From Pseudosulfitobacter pseudonitzschiae (lineage in GTDB: Bacteria; Pseudomonadota; Alphaproteobacteria; Rhodobacterales; Rhodobacteraceae): DNA of 64,000 bases. The translations under genes were made by a program, and so were the position numbers. Below the pieces are notes generated by a model. That model did no database searches, was not told the DNA's origin, and was given only the letters and a program-made list of their open reading frames with translations. Shown here one piece after another: positions 1 to 7,550 of the stretch; within the stretch, counting starts at the first letter, position 1; every line of letters starts with the position of its first letter. The DNA lies in the NCBI RefSeq assembly GCF_900129395.1, contig NZ_FQVP01000003.1:186001-250000 (forward strand). Direction: 5' to 3'.

Positions 1-43
1 CCGCACCGTCGGCGCCGGCGTGGTGTCGAAAATCGTCGAATAA
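1..43 (+). CDS. tuf: Elongation factor Tu, 3' end only (first tuf copy)
   Basis: The first 43 bases encode the last residues of EF-Tu ([13 protein letters not shown], stop TAA). They match the end of the complete tuf gene at 26738-26780 base for base. EF-Tu delivers aminoacyl-tRNA to the ribosome as a GTPase. The rest of the gene lies upstream of the window. A second tuf copy before tRNA-Trp, secE and nusG is a common arrangement in proteobacteria, and it fits here with accessory genes inserted between. Confidence 0.93.
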   Translation, partial: RTVGAGVVSKIVE

Positions 44-85
44 GATCCTATGCGGGCCCCGCGCCCGGATGACATCTGAAACGAA

Positions 86-115
86 AAGGCCGCAGCAATC
101 GCTGCGGCCTTTTTT
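86..115 (+). terminator. Rho-independent terminator of first tuf copy
   Basis: An 11-bp perfect stem (AAGGCCGCAGC, loop AATC, complementary arm 101-111) runs into six T residues. The same hairpin with the same loop follows the second tuf copy at 26824-26852, so the duplicated segment includes the terminator. Confidence 0.92.
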
Positions 116-176
116 GTATCCCGTGTCGCGGATATACCCCTTGGGGACGCAAGCCGTCGCGCAGGCGATTTGCAAT

Positions 177-200
177 CGGGTGTTGGTGAAACGACACCCG
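177..200 (+). promoter_or_regulatory. 7-bp inverted repeat upstream of dddL
   Basis: CGGGTGT (177-183) and ACACCCG (194-200) form a perfect inverted repeat with a 10-base spacer. It ends 8 bases before the dddL ribosome binding sequence AAGGA (209-213). It could be an operator or an RNA hairpin in the 5' leader. The sequence alone does not decide between these. Confidence 0.35.
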
Positions 201-217
201 CCAACGCGAAGGACCCG

Positions 218-931
218 ATGCACATGACCGACACGTCCCCTTCGACGCAGCTGCGGCTGCGCGATTGTCCGAACTGGACCTATCTGCTGCGCGAGTTCGA
301 TGTGCTGTACCGCAACGGCACTGCCGGTGGCAGCCCGTCGATCCGCAGCCACCGCAAGCGCGTGCGTGACAGGCTGTCGGCCTGCGTGGCAGCGAACCCG
401 GCGGTGCTGCCGCGCCCGCACGAGGCAAAGCCGGTGACCGCCCATTTTGCCCGGGCGCTGGATCTGGGCGAGCGGTCCGCAATGCAGGGCATGGCGCGTG
501 CGCTGCGCGAGGTGCGCGATGATCTGACGTGGGAATATGGCTATGATAAGCTGCCCAAGGTGCTGGCGCAAAAATATGCCTATTGCGAGGTTCTGGGACC
601 GAAGGGTCCGGTTCAGTCCGACACGCTGATCCTCGGTTTTGTGCTGTTTGCGCCCGCCACGACATATCCACAGCACAGCCATCAGGAGATCGAGGAAAGC
701 TATATCTCGGTCGCGGGCGCGTGGTCCGAGAATGACACGGCGGTCTATGCGCCGGGATCGCTGATCCTGAACCGACCGGGGGACGAGCACCGGATCACCA
801 CGGGTGAATTGGACCCCTGCCTTCTGGCCTATGCCTGGACCGGTTCCGCAGGGCGGTTGGCCGAACCGATGATGAAACTGACCGGCACGCGCAAGGCCGG
901 CGAGACTGCAAAGTCACAGGGGCCGTATTAG
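218..931 (+). CDS. dddL: DMSP lyase, DddL-type cupin
   Basis: This 237-residue protein matches the DddL family as I know it. The N-terminal stretch LRDCPNWTYLLREFD is followed by an AGGSPSIRSHR segment. A C-terminal cupin carries the metal-binding pattern His153-x-His155, Glu159/Glu160, Tyr162 and His191. DddL cleaves dimethylsulfoniopropionate to dimethyl sulfide and acrylate and is associated with the cell envelope in the literature. Two ATGs are possible: 218 (SD AAGGA 4 bases away) and 224 (SD 10 bases away, so arguably better placed). A further upstream ATG at 170 lacks an SD. The gene stands alone between the tuf terminator and a bidirectional terminator, so it is probably monocistronic. 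Other members of the DddQ/DddW/DddL cupin superfamily are less likely, because the N-terminal region is DddL-like. Confidence 0.85.
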   Translation: MHMTDTSPSTQLRLRDCPNWTYLLREFDVLYRNGTAGGSPSIRSHRKRVRDRLSACVAANPAVLPRPHEAKPVTAHFARALDLGERSAMQGMARALREVRDDLTWEYGYDKLPKVLAQKYAYCEVLGPKGPVQSDTLILGFVLFAPATTYPQHSHQEIEESYISVAGAWSENDTAVYAPGSLILNRPGDEHRITTGELDPCLLAYAWTGSAGRLAEPMMKLTGTRKAGETAKSQGPY

Positions 932-945
932 TGACGGCATAAAAA

Positions 946-971
946 AAGGCCAGCGCGAAGGCTGGCCTTTT
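946..971. terminator. Bidirectional terminator between dddL and the ferritin-like gene
   Basis: AAGGCCAGC (946-954) and GCTGGCCTT (961-969) form a 9-bp stem with loop GCGAAG. The stem is preceded by a run of A and followed by T residues, so it can stop transcription from both converging genes. Confidence 0.88.
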
Positions 972-988
972 CGGGTGGTAAGAGTGGT

Positions 989-1483
989 TTACGCGGCAGC
1001 CTTGTTCACGCCGCCTGTGGCAATCGCCGTCATGTGGCGGTCGCCATCATAGGTTTCATCCAGCAGCTTTTGCAGCTTGGCCGCGTCATCGTCCAGACCC
1101 AGCCGGTTGGCAAAGGCCACGACGCTGCCGTATCCGGCAAGGGCATAGTGCACCATGCGCTGGTACTGCGTGATGATCACAGCGTCGCGCGCGTCATCGT
1201 CCGAAATGTCGGCCTTGATCCCATGCGCGCGGGCTTCGGTCACCAGGCCTTCCATGCCTTTGCAATGTTCGCCTTTGGGGTCCAAGTCGTGGGTGGCGCA
1301 GATGGTTTTCAGCACGTCCAGACCTTCGGAAATGCCGTTGACGCCGGCGATCAGGGCCTTGCTCAACTCTTCATTCTTGGCGGCGCGGCCCAGTTCGGCG
1401 GTGGCTTCCATCGACTGGCTGCAGGCACTGTGCAGGTCCTGAAGCTGGTCGAAATAGACGTCTTTGAGATTGTTGATGGTCAT
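989..1483 (-). CDS. Ferritin-like YciE/YciF family protein (DUF892)
   Basis: A 164-residue, helix-rich acidic protein resembling the YciE/YciF (DUF892) ferritin-like family. It starts TINNLKDVYFDQLQDLHSAC, has repeated helical segments rich in Glu and Asp, and carries the pattern YQRMVHYALAGYGSVVAFA. Members are four-helix di-iron-type proteins linked to stress responses; their precise reaction is poorly known. The ribosome binding sequence AGGAGA sits just upstream of the ATG on the minus strand. It converges on dddL through a shared terminator. No operon partner is visible. Confidence 0.85.
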   Translation of the reverse strand: MTINNLKDVYFDQLQDLHSACSQSMEATAELGRAAKNEELSKALIAGVNGISEGLDVLKTICATHDLDPKGEHCKGMEGLVTEARAHGIKADISDDDARDAVIITQYQRMVHYALAGYGSVVAFANRLGLDDDAAKLQKLLDETYDGDRHMTAIATGGVNKAAA

Positions 1484-1616
1484 GGTGATCTCCTCTTGCG
1501 GGTGTGCGTTGGCTTCGTTGGCTCAACACGTCGGCAAGGCTTAGAGTTCCGAACATGTGACCCGGCAATCGCGCAAATCGGGTGACAAGAGTCCCATGTG
1601 CTGGCACATCTGGCCC

Positions 1617-2261
1617 ATGACACGTCCCTTTGCAGACCCGACCCTGACACATCCCGTCTTGTTGCCCGACGGCACGCCGCACCTTGGCACGGTGTTTCTG
1701 AAACCTGCCCTGTCGCATCCGCGCATCACGGTGGGCGATTACAGCTATGCCAGCGCCCATGTGCCCCCCGCCGACTGGGCCGCGCATCTGGCCCCCTATC
1801 TCTACGACTTCTCGCCCGAAGCGCTGCACATCGGAAAATTCTGCCAGTTTGCCGACGGCGTGCAATTCATCACCGCCTCGGCCAACCACCGCTATGACGG
1901 GTTCTCGTCCTTTCCCTTTGCCATCTTCGGCGGCGGCGACATGGCGGGCCGTCCGTCGATGCCGGGTCCGGGACCGGACACGGTGATCGGCCACGACGTG
2001 TGGATCGGGCAGGGCGCGCGCATCCTGCCGGGCGCGCAGATCGGATCAGGGGTGATCGTGGGCGCGGGGGCCGTGGTGTCGGGGCAGGTGCCGGATTACG
2101 CCATCGTCAGCGGCAATCCGGCGCGCGTGGTCAGGATGCGCTTTGACCCGGACACCATCGCGGCGCTGCTGGAGATCGCATGGTGGGACTGGCCTATCGA
2201 CCGTATTCTGGACCGCGAGGCCGCGATTTGCGGCGGTGAACTGGCGGCCTTGCGCCGTTAG
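1617..2261 (+). CDS. CatB-related O-acetyltransferase (left-handed beta-helix)
   Basis: From Met 1617 the protein has 214 residues and looks like the xenobiotic (Vat/CatB) acetyltransferase group. It has hexapeptide repeats such as IGHDVWIGQGARILPG and IGSGVIVGAGAVV. The His in the SANHRYDG segment fits the catalytic His of the family. The C-terminus carries the family's helical end (WWDWPIDRI). These trimeric enzymes transfer acetyl groups from acetyl-CoA to hydroxyl groups of antibiotics or sugars. The open frame extends upstream to 1557, but residues before 1617 look unlike the family; the ATG at 1596 is another option. No strong SD precedes any of them. The true substrate cannot be told from sequence. 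Confidence 0.82.
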   Translation: MTRPFADPTLTHPVLLPDGTPHLGTVFLKPALSHPRITVGDYSYASAHVPPADWAAHLAPYLYDFSPEALHIGKFCQFADGVQFITASANHRYDGFSSFPFAIFGGGDMAGRPSMPGPGPDTVIGHDVWIGQGARILPGAQIGSGVIVGAGAVVSGQVPDYAIVSGNPARVVRMRFDPDTIAALLEIAWWDWPIDRILDREAAICGGELAALRR

Positions 2262-2320
2262 GCGACGGAATGGCGCGGGTACTGCGTTCAACCCGGCATT
2301 GATCCCAAGGGAGTTTTCCG

Positions 2321-2812
2321 ATGCCAATTGTCTTTCGCTCATTCCTGATCCTCAGCCTGCTGGAGGCGGGCGCGATCTTTGGATTTTTCTACGCTTGGGT
2401 CTGTTCGACCATGTGGGGGCTGGACGCCGCCCCGCCCGAGGTCGCCATCGCGGCGATGCAGGCGATGAACGCCTCCGTGCGCAACGGCGTCTTTGCGATC
2501 AGCTTTTTCGGCACGCCGGTGGTGCTGTTGCTGACGGTGATTCTGGCCTTTGCCACGGGCCATCGCAGGGCAGGGGTGATTCTGGTGGCGGCTTTGGGGT
2601 TTGCCGTGGCGTCCGTGCTGGCCACGATGTCGGTCAACGTCCCGATGAACGAGGCGTTGGCTCAGGTCAAATTGCCTTTGGAACAGGCGGACGCGATTTG
2701 GGATGCATATTCCGGCCCCTGGCAGCTGTGGAACACGCTGCGCACGCTGACAAGCGGCGCGGCCTTGCTGTTGGTGGGACTGGCGGTGATGCAAGCGGAG
2801 ACCCGTCGCTGA
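2321..2812 (+). CDS. DUF1772-type four-helix membrane protein
   Basis: This 163-residue protein has four predicted hydrophobic helices, at roughly residues 5-28, 57-80, 83-106 and 134-156. A conserved-looking NVPMNEAL motif lies in the loop before the last helix. That pattern fits the DUF1772 (anthrone-oxygenase-like) membrane family, whose bacterial role is unknown. GGGAG upstream of the ATG supports the start. It follows the acetyltransferase by about 60 bp and may be cotranscribed with it. Confidence 0.7.
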   Translation: MPIVFRSFLILSLLEAGAIFGFFYAWVCSTMWGLDAAPPEVAIAAMQAMNASVRNGVFAISFFGTPVVLLLTVILAFATGHRRAGVILVAALGFAVASVLATMSVNVPMNEALAQVKLPLEQADAIWDAYSGPWQLWNTLRTLTSGAALLLVGLAVMQAETRR

Positions 2813-2842
2813 CGATCCTTGGCATTTATGGTCAAAACACAC

Positions 2843-2871
2843 TTGCAATGCGTCCGCGTGCCGCGTAATCA
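2843..2871 (+). promoter_or_regulatory. Promoter of tRNA-Trp
   Basis: TTGCAA (2843-2848) and TAATCA (2866-2871) are separated by exactly 17 bases. The expected transcription start would be a few bases before the tRNA 5' end at 2886. Assignment is by match to the sigma-70 consensus only. Confidence 0.55.
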
Positions 2872-2885
2872 CGCAGCGATCGCGT

Positions 2886-2961
2886 AGGGGTATAGCTCAG
2901 CTGGTAGAGCGACGGTCTCCAAAACCGTAGGTCGAGGGTTCGAACCCTTCTGCCCCTGCCA
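2886..2961 (+). tRNA. trpT: tRNA-Trp (anticodon CCA)
   Basis: A 76-nt cloverleaf. The acceptor AGGGGTA pairs with TGCCCCT (one G-U), followed by discriminator G and an encoded CCA. The D arm contains GCTCAGCTGGTAGAGC. The anticodon stem ACGGT/ACCGT encloses the loop CTCCAAA with anticodon CCA. The T arm is GAGGGTTCGAACCCTTC. The tuf ... tRNA-Trp, secE, nusG order is typical of proteobacteria. Confidence 0.97.
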
Positions 2962-3199
2962 TCATCTTCCTGAACAGTATTGCGGTGACATGACGTCGAC
3001 CTGAATACCCGGCACCGCTGCGTGTCCCGACGACGGCGCCGTAGGGCAAAGCGCTGATACTGCACGCTCTGCAAGGTTGGACAGGCCACGTTCACCTTAC
3101 GTAAACATTGCCATGCTTTTGCCGCAATTCGGACACGTCACGCACATATTTTGCGATTATCCAGCGGATGTTCGTTAACGAGTGCCAAGAGGTTTCCCA

Positions 3200-3814
3200 A
3201 TGTCCGATTCCGTCAAAGCGGGACTTGGTCCGGACACTCTTTCGCTCATTCGCAACATGGTGGCCGAAGCCGATACGGCGGATACACCTTTGGACCGCCC
3301 TGCGGCGCGCCCGCGCGCTGCGGTGGCACAGGCGCTTACTGATGCAGGGGCGCAACCCCTTCAACCTGATTTCGCAAGACAGATGGCACATCAATCCATC
3401 TTACGCGCGCGCAAGTTCCGTCCCAGCCGCCGTCAGATCCTGTGGGCCACGTTCGCGTTGATCGTTCTGCTGCGGCCTGCGTGGATCGTGCTGATGCTGG
3501 TGCTGGGCGCTTTCTTGATCCTGGGTGTCTTCGTGGCCTTTGGTGCGGACCGGGTCTGGTCCGGCGCTGTGGATCTGCTGAAATGGTATATCGCGCGTGC
3601 CCCGGAGCGCGGCGCACGGCTGGTGGAGCGCATGGACCGTTTTGCATGTCGCTGGGACAAACTGCTGGACCGCTTCCCCGATGGCTGGGTCGATGGTCTG
3701 TATCTGCCTGACCTGCAATCGCTGCTGGAGGCGGATGATCGGCATGACGCTGTCCTGGCCACCCGCCTGCAACGAATGCAGACACAGGCGGCGGATCACG
3801 AGGCGGCGGCCTGA
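3200..3814 (+). CDS. Conserved membrane-anchored protein of unknown function
   Basis: Starting at Met 3200 (AGAGG upstream) this gives 204 residues. The first 70 are soluble and Ala/Asp-rich. A basic stretch KFRPSRRQI precedes a long hydrophobic region (about residues 80-115) that can form one or two membrane helices. The C-terminal 90 residues are charged and probably cytoplasmic. I do not recognise a characterised family. It lies directly before secE (about 80 bp), so it may share transcription with the export and transcription genes, but no function follows from that. Confidence 0.7.
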   Translation: MSDSVKAGLGPDTLSLIRNMVAEADTADTPLDRPAARPRAAVAQALTDAGAQPLQPDFARQMAHQSILRARKFRPSRRQILWATFALIVLLRPAWIVLMLVLGAFLILGVFVAFGADRVWSGAVDLLKWYIARAPERGARLVERMDRFACRWDKLLDRFPDGWVDGLYLPDLQSLLEADDRHDAVLATRLQRMQTQAADHEAAA

Positions 3815-3892
3815 GGCGAGACCCCGCAACAGGCCTTGAATTCACGACCGCGGCCCGTTACATGGGCCGGACCAATCCGATAGGAGCCTGTC

Positions 3893-4090
3893 ATGGCCAC
3901 CACCAATCCGCTGCAATTCATTCAGCAAGTGCGTACCGAAATCAGCAAGGTCGTATGGCCCACGCGGCGCGAGGTGATGCTGACCACTGTGATGGTGTTC
4001 ATCATGGCCGCGCTGGTTGCCGTGTTTTTCGCGCTGGTCGACATTCTGATCCGTGGCGGTCTGCAGCAGATCCTGACCTACTTCGGCTGA
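3893..4090 (+). CDS. secE: Preprotein translocase subunit SecE
   Basis: A 65-residue single-span SecE of the short type. The amphipathic segment FIQQVRTEISKVVWPTRREV contains the conserved WPTR motif and leads into one membrane helix (about residues 30-58). SecE clamps SecY in the SecYEG channel. TAGGAG upstream of the ATG is a good SD. The gene sits immediately before nusG, as in most bacteria, but separated from it by a 222-bp gap that carries its own promoter-like sequence. Confidence 0.97.
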   Translation: MATTNPLQFIQQVRTEISKVVWPTRREVMLTTVMVFIMAALVAVFFALVDILIRGGLQQILTYFG

Positions 4091-4144
4091 CCCGCGCCCC
4101 CTGCGCCGGTCCTTGCCAAAAGCCTAACAAACCCGATCAAGGCC

Positions 4145-4173
4145 TTGAAACTCTGCGGTTGTCGGAGTAGATG
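4145..4173 (+). promoter_or_regulatory. Candidate promoter for nusG-rplKA
   Basis: TTGAAA (4145-4150) and TAGATG (4168-4173) with a 17-base spacer lie in the secE-nusG gap. The match is moderate. A promoter here would let nusG-rplKA be transcribed independently of secE. Confidence 0.4.
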
Positions 4174-4199
4174 GCAACCCTGACCTGACAGAGGGCGTG

Positions 4200-4227
4200 C
4201 GGCGATTCGTGTTGCGCGCCGATTTTT
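4200..4227 (+). promoter_or_regulatory. Weak attenuator-like hairpin in nusG leader
   Basis: CGGCG (4200-4204) can pair with CGCCG (4217-4221) and is followed by ATTTTTTG. The short stem and 12-base loop make a weak intrinsic terminator. It lies between the candidate promoter and nusG. Confidence 0.3.
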
Positions 4228-4312
4228 TGTTCAAGTCGTTCGGGCCAAGTGTCTGAAAATTATTAAGAATTTGGCACGTCCGCGTGTCGCACCAAGAGAG
4301 GCAGACGAGCTT

Positions 4313-4846
4313 ATGGCGAAACGATGGTATTCGGTCAGCGTTCTTTCGAACTTCGAAAAGAAAATTGCCGAACAAATTCGTACAACCGCCGCCGAGCAGC
4401 AGCTCGAGGGTGAGATCGACGAAGTTCTGGTGCCGACCGAAGAGGTCATCGAGGTGCGCCGCGGCAAGAAGGTCACGACCGAGCGTCGCTTTATGCCCGG
4501 TTACGTGCTGGTCCACATGGAGATGTCCGACCGCGGATATCACCTGATCAGCTCGATCAACCGCGTCACCGGTTTCCTGGGCCCGCAAGGTCGCCCGATG
4601 CCGATGCGCGACGCCGAGGTGAACCAGATCCTGAACCGCGTTCAGGAAGGCGAAGAAAGCCCGCGCACTCTGATCCACTTTGAAGTGGGCGAGCGCGTCA
4701 AGGTGAACGACGGACCGTTCGAAGATTTCGACGGCATGGTCGAAGAAGTTGATGAAGATGCGCAGCGCCTCAAGGTGACGGTGTCGATCTTCGGGCGCGA
4801 AACGCCCGTGGAGCTGGAATTCACTCAGGTCACCAAGCAGATGTGA
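4313..4846 (+). CDS. nusG: Transcription termination/antitermination factor NusG
   Basis: 177 residues from [17 protein letters not shown]. The N-terminal NGN domain includes the [13 protein letters not shown] core and the GFLGPQGRP segment. The C-terminal KOW domain has the motif [19 protein letters not shown] at about residues 125-143. NusG binds the RNA polymerase clamp, suppresses pausing and couples to Rho or ribosomal S10. The open frame extends upstream to 4271, but the family start and an AGAGG sequence favour 4313. It is followed by rplKA after about 100 bp. Confidence 0.97.
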   Translation: MAKRWYSVSVLSNFEKKIAEQIRTTAAEQQLEGEIDEVLVPTEEVIEVRRGKKVTTERRFMPGYVLVHMEMSDRGYHLISSINRVTGFLGPQGRPMPMRDAEVNQILNRVQEGEESPRTLIHFEVGERVKVNDGPFEDFDGMVEEVDEDAQRLKVTVSIFGRETPVELEFTQVTKQM

Positions 4847-4949
4847 GTGTGAATTGTGGGAGGCGAGGGTGCCGCGGCATCCGGACCGGACCACACAACG
4901 CAAAGCCCCAAGGGACGCGTCCTGCGGGGGTTGAAACAGGAGAAGGCCC
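4847..4949 (+). promoter_or_regulatory. Candidate ribosomal protein leader before rplK
   Basis: The nusG-rplK gap folds into a compact structure. TGTGG (4855-4859) can pair with CCACA (4891-4895), enclosing a GGGTGCC/GGCATCC hairpin (4867-4882). The rplKA operon is autoregulated by L1 in E. coli through a leader that mimics 23S rRNA. I infer a similar control element by position and fold only. Confidence 0.35.
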
Positions 4950-5375
4950 ATGGCCAAGAAACTCGTCGGCACTATGAAGTTGCAAGTGCCCGCCGGTCAA
5001 GCAAACCCCTCCCCGCCGGTCGGTCCGGCGCTGGGTCAGCGCGGCATCAACATCATGGAATTCTGCAAGGCGTTCAACGCCAAGACAGCTGACATGGAGC
5101 CCGGTGCGCCGTGCCCGACCGTGATCACATATTACCAGGACAAGTCCTTCACCATGGACATCAAGACGCCCCCGGCGTCGTATTTCCTGAAAAAAGCGGC
5201 CAAGGTGAAGTCTGGTGCGAAAACGCCCAGCCGTGAAACCGTCGGTACTGTGACAACCAAGCAGATCCGCGAAATCGCCGAAGCGAAGATGAAAGACCTG
5301 AACGCCAATTCGATCGAAGCGGCGATGCAGATCATCCTGGGCTCTGCCCGCTCTATGGGCATCGAGGTGAAGTAA
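4950..5375 (+). CDS. rplK: 50S ribosomal protein L11
   Basis: 141 residues, the normal L11 length. The N-terminal segment carries the proline-rich [21 protein letters not shown] motif that contacts the GTPase centre; the C-terminal half binds 23S rRNA (ending [11 protein letters not shown]). L11 organises the factor-binding stalk base and is needed for RelA-type stringent signalling. An AGGAGAAGG sequence precedes the ATG. rplA begins one base after its stop codon, so the two are translationally linked. Confidence 0.98.
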   Translation: MAKKLVGTMKLQVPAGQANPSPPVGPALGQRGINIMEFCKAFNAKTADMEPGAPCPTVITYYQDKSFTMDIKTPPASYFLKKAAKVKSGAKTPSRETVGTVTTKQIREIAEAKMKDLNANSIEAAMQIILGSARSMGIEVK

Positions 5376-5376
5376 G

Positions 5377-6075
5377 ATGGCAAAATTCGGAAAACGCACC
5401 GTCGCCGCCCGTGAAGCTTTCGCCGGCAAGGACAACCTGACGGTTGAAGATGCTGTCGCGCTGATCAAGAGCAACGCAAAAGCCAAGTTCGACGAAACCG
5501 TCGAGATTTCGATGAACCTGGGTGTTGACCCCCGTCACGCGGACCAGATGGTGCGCGGCGTGGTTGGTCTGCCGAACGGTACAGGCAAAGACGTGCGCGT
5601 CGCTGTCTTTGCCCGTGGCCCCAAAGCCGACGAAGCCAAAGCAGCCGGAGCCGACATCGTTGGCGCCGAGGACCTGATGGAAATCGTGCAAGGCGGCAAG
5701 ATCGAGTTTGATCGCTGCATTGCAACGCCCGACATGATGCCGATCGTCGGCCGTCTGGGCAAGGTTCTGGGCCCCCGCAACCTGATGCCGAACCCCAAAG
5801 TGGGTACGGTCACCATGGATGTGGCGGACGCGGTCAAAGCTGCCAAAGGCGGTGAAGTCCAGTTCAAGGCCGAGAAAGCGGGCGTCGTGCACGCCGGTGT
5901 TGGCAAGGTTTCGTTCGACACGGACAAGCTGGCCGAAAACATCCGCGCCTTTGTCGGTGCCGTGGCCAAGGCGCGTCCCGCCGGTGCCAAAGGCACATAC
6001 ATGAAAAAGGTCTCGCTCAGCTCGACAATGGGCCCGGGCGTGTCGGTTGACGTGGACAACGCGGTCACCGAGTAA
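5377..6075 (+). CDS. rplA: 50S ribosomal protein L1
   Basis: 232 residues, full length for L1, with the conserved [10 protein letters not shown] segment (inside [15 protein letters not shown]) and the C-terminal [18 protein letters not shown]1 forms the mobile stalk at the E site and represses its own rplKA operon in E. coli. The start lies immediately after the rplK stop, with the SD inside the end of rplK (GAGGTGAAG). Confidence 0.98.
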   Translation: MAKFGKRTVAAREAFAGKDNLTVEDAVALIKSNAKAKFDETVEISMNLGVDPRHADQMVRGVVGLPNGTGKDVRVAVFARGPKADEAKAAGADIVGAEDLMEIVQGGKIEFDRCIATPDMMPIVGRLGKVLGPRNLMPNPKVGTVTMDVADAVKAAKGGEVQFKAEKAGVVHAGVGKVSFDTDKLAENIRAFVGAVAKARPAGAKGTYMKKVSLSSTMGPGVSVDVDNAVTE

Positions 6076-6254
6076 GGAATTCGGGGCAGGGGAAACCTTG
6101 CCCCGCACAAGATCCCGCGCAAGCGGGTTGGCGGGGACGCCTTTTGCAAGGTTCCCCCGTTCTGTCCGAGACGGAGGGTGGATGCAGCCGCATTCATAAT
6201 TCCTTCCTGAGATGGGAAACGAGATTTAAAGGATCCGCATCGCGGTGATTTTGG

Positions 6255-6334
6255 CCTCGGTCCCTGAAGCGGACCTAAGTGGTGGCCCCTCGGGGTTGCT
6301 GAATTGAGCCGGGGGGAAACCCCCATACTTGGAG
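6255..6334 (+). promoter_or_regulatory. Probable L10 leader (autoregulatory RNA) of rplJL
   Basis: Before rplJ the 266-bp gap contains an ordered set of hairpins: GGTCC/GGACC (6259-6275), CCCC/GGGG (6286-6295), and GGGGG-GAAA-CCCCC (6311-6324). The last ends seven bases before the rplJ SD GGAG (6331-6334). The position and the final hairpin next to the SD resemble the L10 leader, where the L10-L7/L12 complex represses translation. Assignment is by arrangement, not by covariance search. Confidence 0.5.
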
Positions 6335-6341
6335 TGAAACT

Positions 6342-6857
6342 GTGGATAGAGCCCAGAAAGAGAAAGTGGTCGAGGAACTCGGCCAAATCTTCGAAAGCTC
6401 TGGCGTCGTTGTGGTTGCCCACTACGCCGGTCTGACAGTTGCGAACATGCAAGAACTGCGTGCCCGTGCCGCTGAGCACGGAAGCGCAGTGCGTGTTGCC
6501 AAAAACAGGCTCGCCAAAATCGCCCTTGGTGGAAAGCCGTGCGAAAGCATCGGTGACCTCCTGACGGGTATGACCGTTCTGACCTTCTCCGAAGATCCCG
6601 TGGCTGCGGCCAAGGTGTCTGAGGACTTCGCCAAAGACCACGACAAATTCGTGATCCTTGGCGGTGCCATGGGTGAGAACGCTCTGGACCGGGCTGGTGT
6701 TACAGCTGTGTCGAAAATGCCTTCGCGCGAGGAGCTTATTGCTTCGATCGTGGGCTGCATCGGCGCACCTGCAAGCAACATCGCCGGGGCCATTGGCGCG
6801 CCTGCAAGCAACATCGCATCCATCTTGTCCACAATCGAGGACAAGGCGGCTGCATAA
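6342..6857 (+). CDS. rplJ: 50S ribosomal protein L10
   Basis: 171 residues starting at GTG 6342 ([13 protein letters not shown]), with GGAG 8 bases upstream. The N-terminal rRNA-binding domain includes [19 protein letters not shown] and the basic [11 protein letters not shown]. The C-terminal helix that binds L7/L12 dimers is Ala-rich and contains two near-repeats of IGAPASNIA (about residues 143-165). L10 is the stalk base and the translational repressor of rplJL. Confidence 0.97.
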   Translation: MDRAQKEKVVEELGQIFESSGVVVVAHYAGLTVANMQELRARAAEHGSAVRVAKNRLAKIALGGKPCESIGDLLTGMTVLTFSEDPVAAAKVSEDFAKDHDKFVILGGAMGENALDRAGVTAVSKMPSREELIASIVGCIGAPASNIAGAIGAPASNIASILSTIEDKAAA

Positions 6858-6928
6858 AGCAACGTCATACTGGCGTGTGGTTGACCCATCACGTTGGAAC
6901 ACACATATCGTAACGGAAAGAGCTGAAC

Positions 6929-7303
6929 ATGGCTGATCTGAAAAAACTGGCAGAAGACATCGTTGGTCTGACCCTGCTGGAAGCACAAGAACTGAAAACA
7001 ATCCTCAAAGACGAGTACGGCATCGAGCCCGCCGCTGGCGGCGCTGTGATGATGGCTGGTCCTGCTGACGCCGGTGGCGCAGCCGAGGAAGAGAAGACTG
7101 AATTCGACGTCGTTCTGAAAAACGCAGGCGCATCGAAAATCAACGTCATCAAAGAAGTCCGCGGCATCACAGGCCTGGGCCTGAAAGAAGCCAAAGACCT
7201 GGTCGAAGCCGGTGGCAAGATCAAAGAAGGCGTGTCGAAAGACGAAGCCGAAGAAATCAAAACCAAGCTGGAAGCAGCTGGCGCTGAGGTCGAACTGGCG
7301 TAA
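6929..7303 (+). CDS. rplL: 50S ribosomal protein L7/L12
   Basis: 124 residues, typical L12: an N-terminal dimerisation domain ([22 protein letters not shown]), an Ala/Gly-rich hinge (about 38-52), and a C-terminal factor-binding domain with the conserved [24 protein letters not shown] and [13 protein letters not shown]7/L12 recruits translation GTPases. It follows rplJ by 71 bp. Confidence 0.98.
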   Translation: MADLKKLAEDIVGLTLLEAQELKTILKDEYGIEPAAGGAVMMAGPADAGGAAEEEKTEFDVVLKNAGASKINVIKEVRGITGLGLKEAKDLVEAGGKIKEGVSKDEAEEIKTKLEAAGAEVELA

Positions 7304-7339
7304 GCCAAACGCATGGGGCTTGCCTCATGTCGCATTCAA

Positions 7340-7370
7340 GGCTGGACCCGGAGTTTTTCCGGGTCCAGCC
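7340..7370 (+). promoter_or_regulatory. 12-bp perfect hairpin between rplL and rpoB
   Basis: GGCTGGACCCGG (7340-7351) and its exact complement (7359-7370) are separated by AGTTTTT and have no T-run after them. In E. coli the same gap holds a partial terminator and an RNase III site that make rplJL transcripts exceed rpoBC. This hairpin probably has an equivalent attenuation or processing role; the exact mechanism is inferred. Confidence 0.7.
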
Positions 7371-7550
7371 GAACCTGTCTTGGCAAGGGCTTCTGAATGA
7401 AGCGTTTTCCAGGATGTGGTTTCAAAGGTCGGGAGGCACTCGGTGGGACGAGGGCCATGAATTGACCGAAACCCAACCATCTCGACTGGGCGGTGTACCG
7501 TGGCCCGACGGTGCGCGCGCTCGCAGAGAATCTGAAAGGTGACAGTTCAC

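Noticed and set aside
2962-3199. Gene between tRNA-Trp and the membrane protein
   Set aside because: Short frames exist on both strands but lack SD, length and homology; the stretch appears to be non-coding leader or promoter DNA.
5535-7001. 488-residue minus-strand frame over rplA-rplJ
   Set aside because: It spans three certain ribosomal genes and leader DNA on the other strand; no domain seen.
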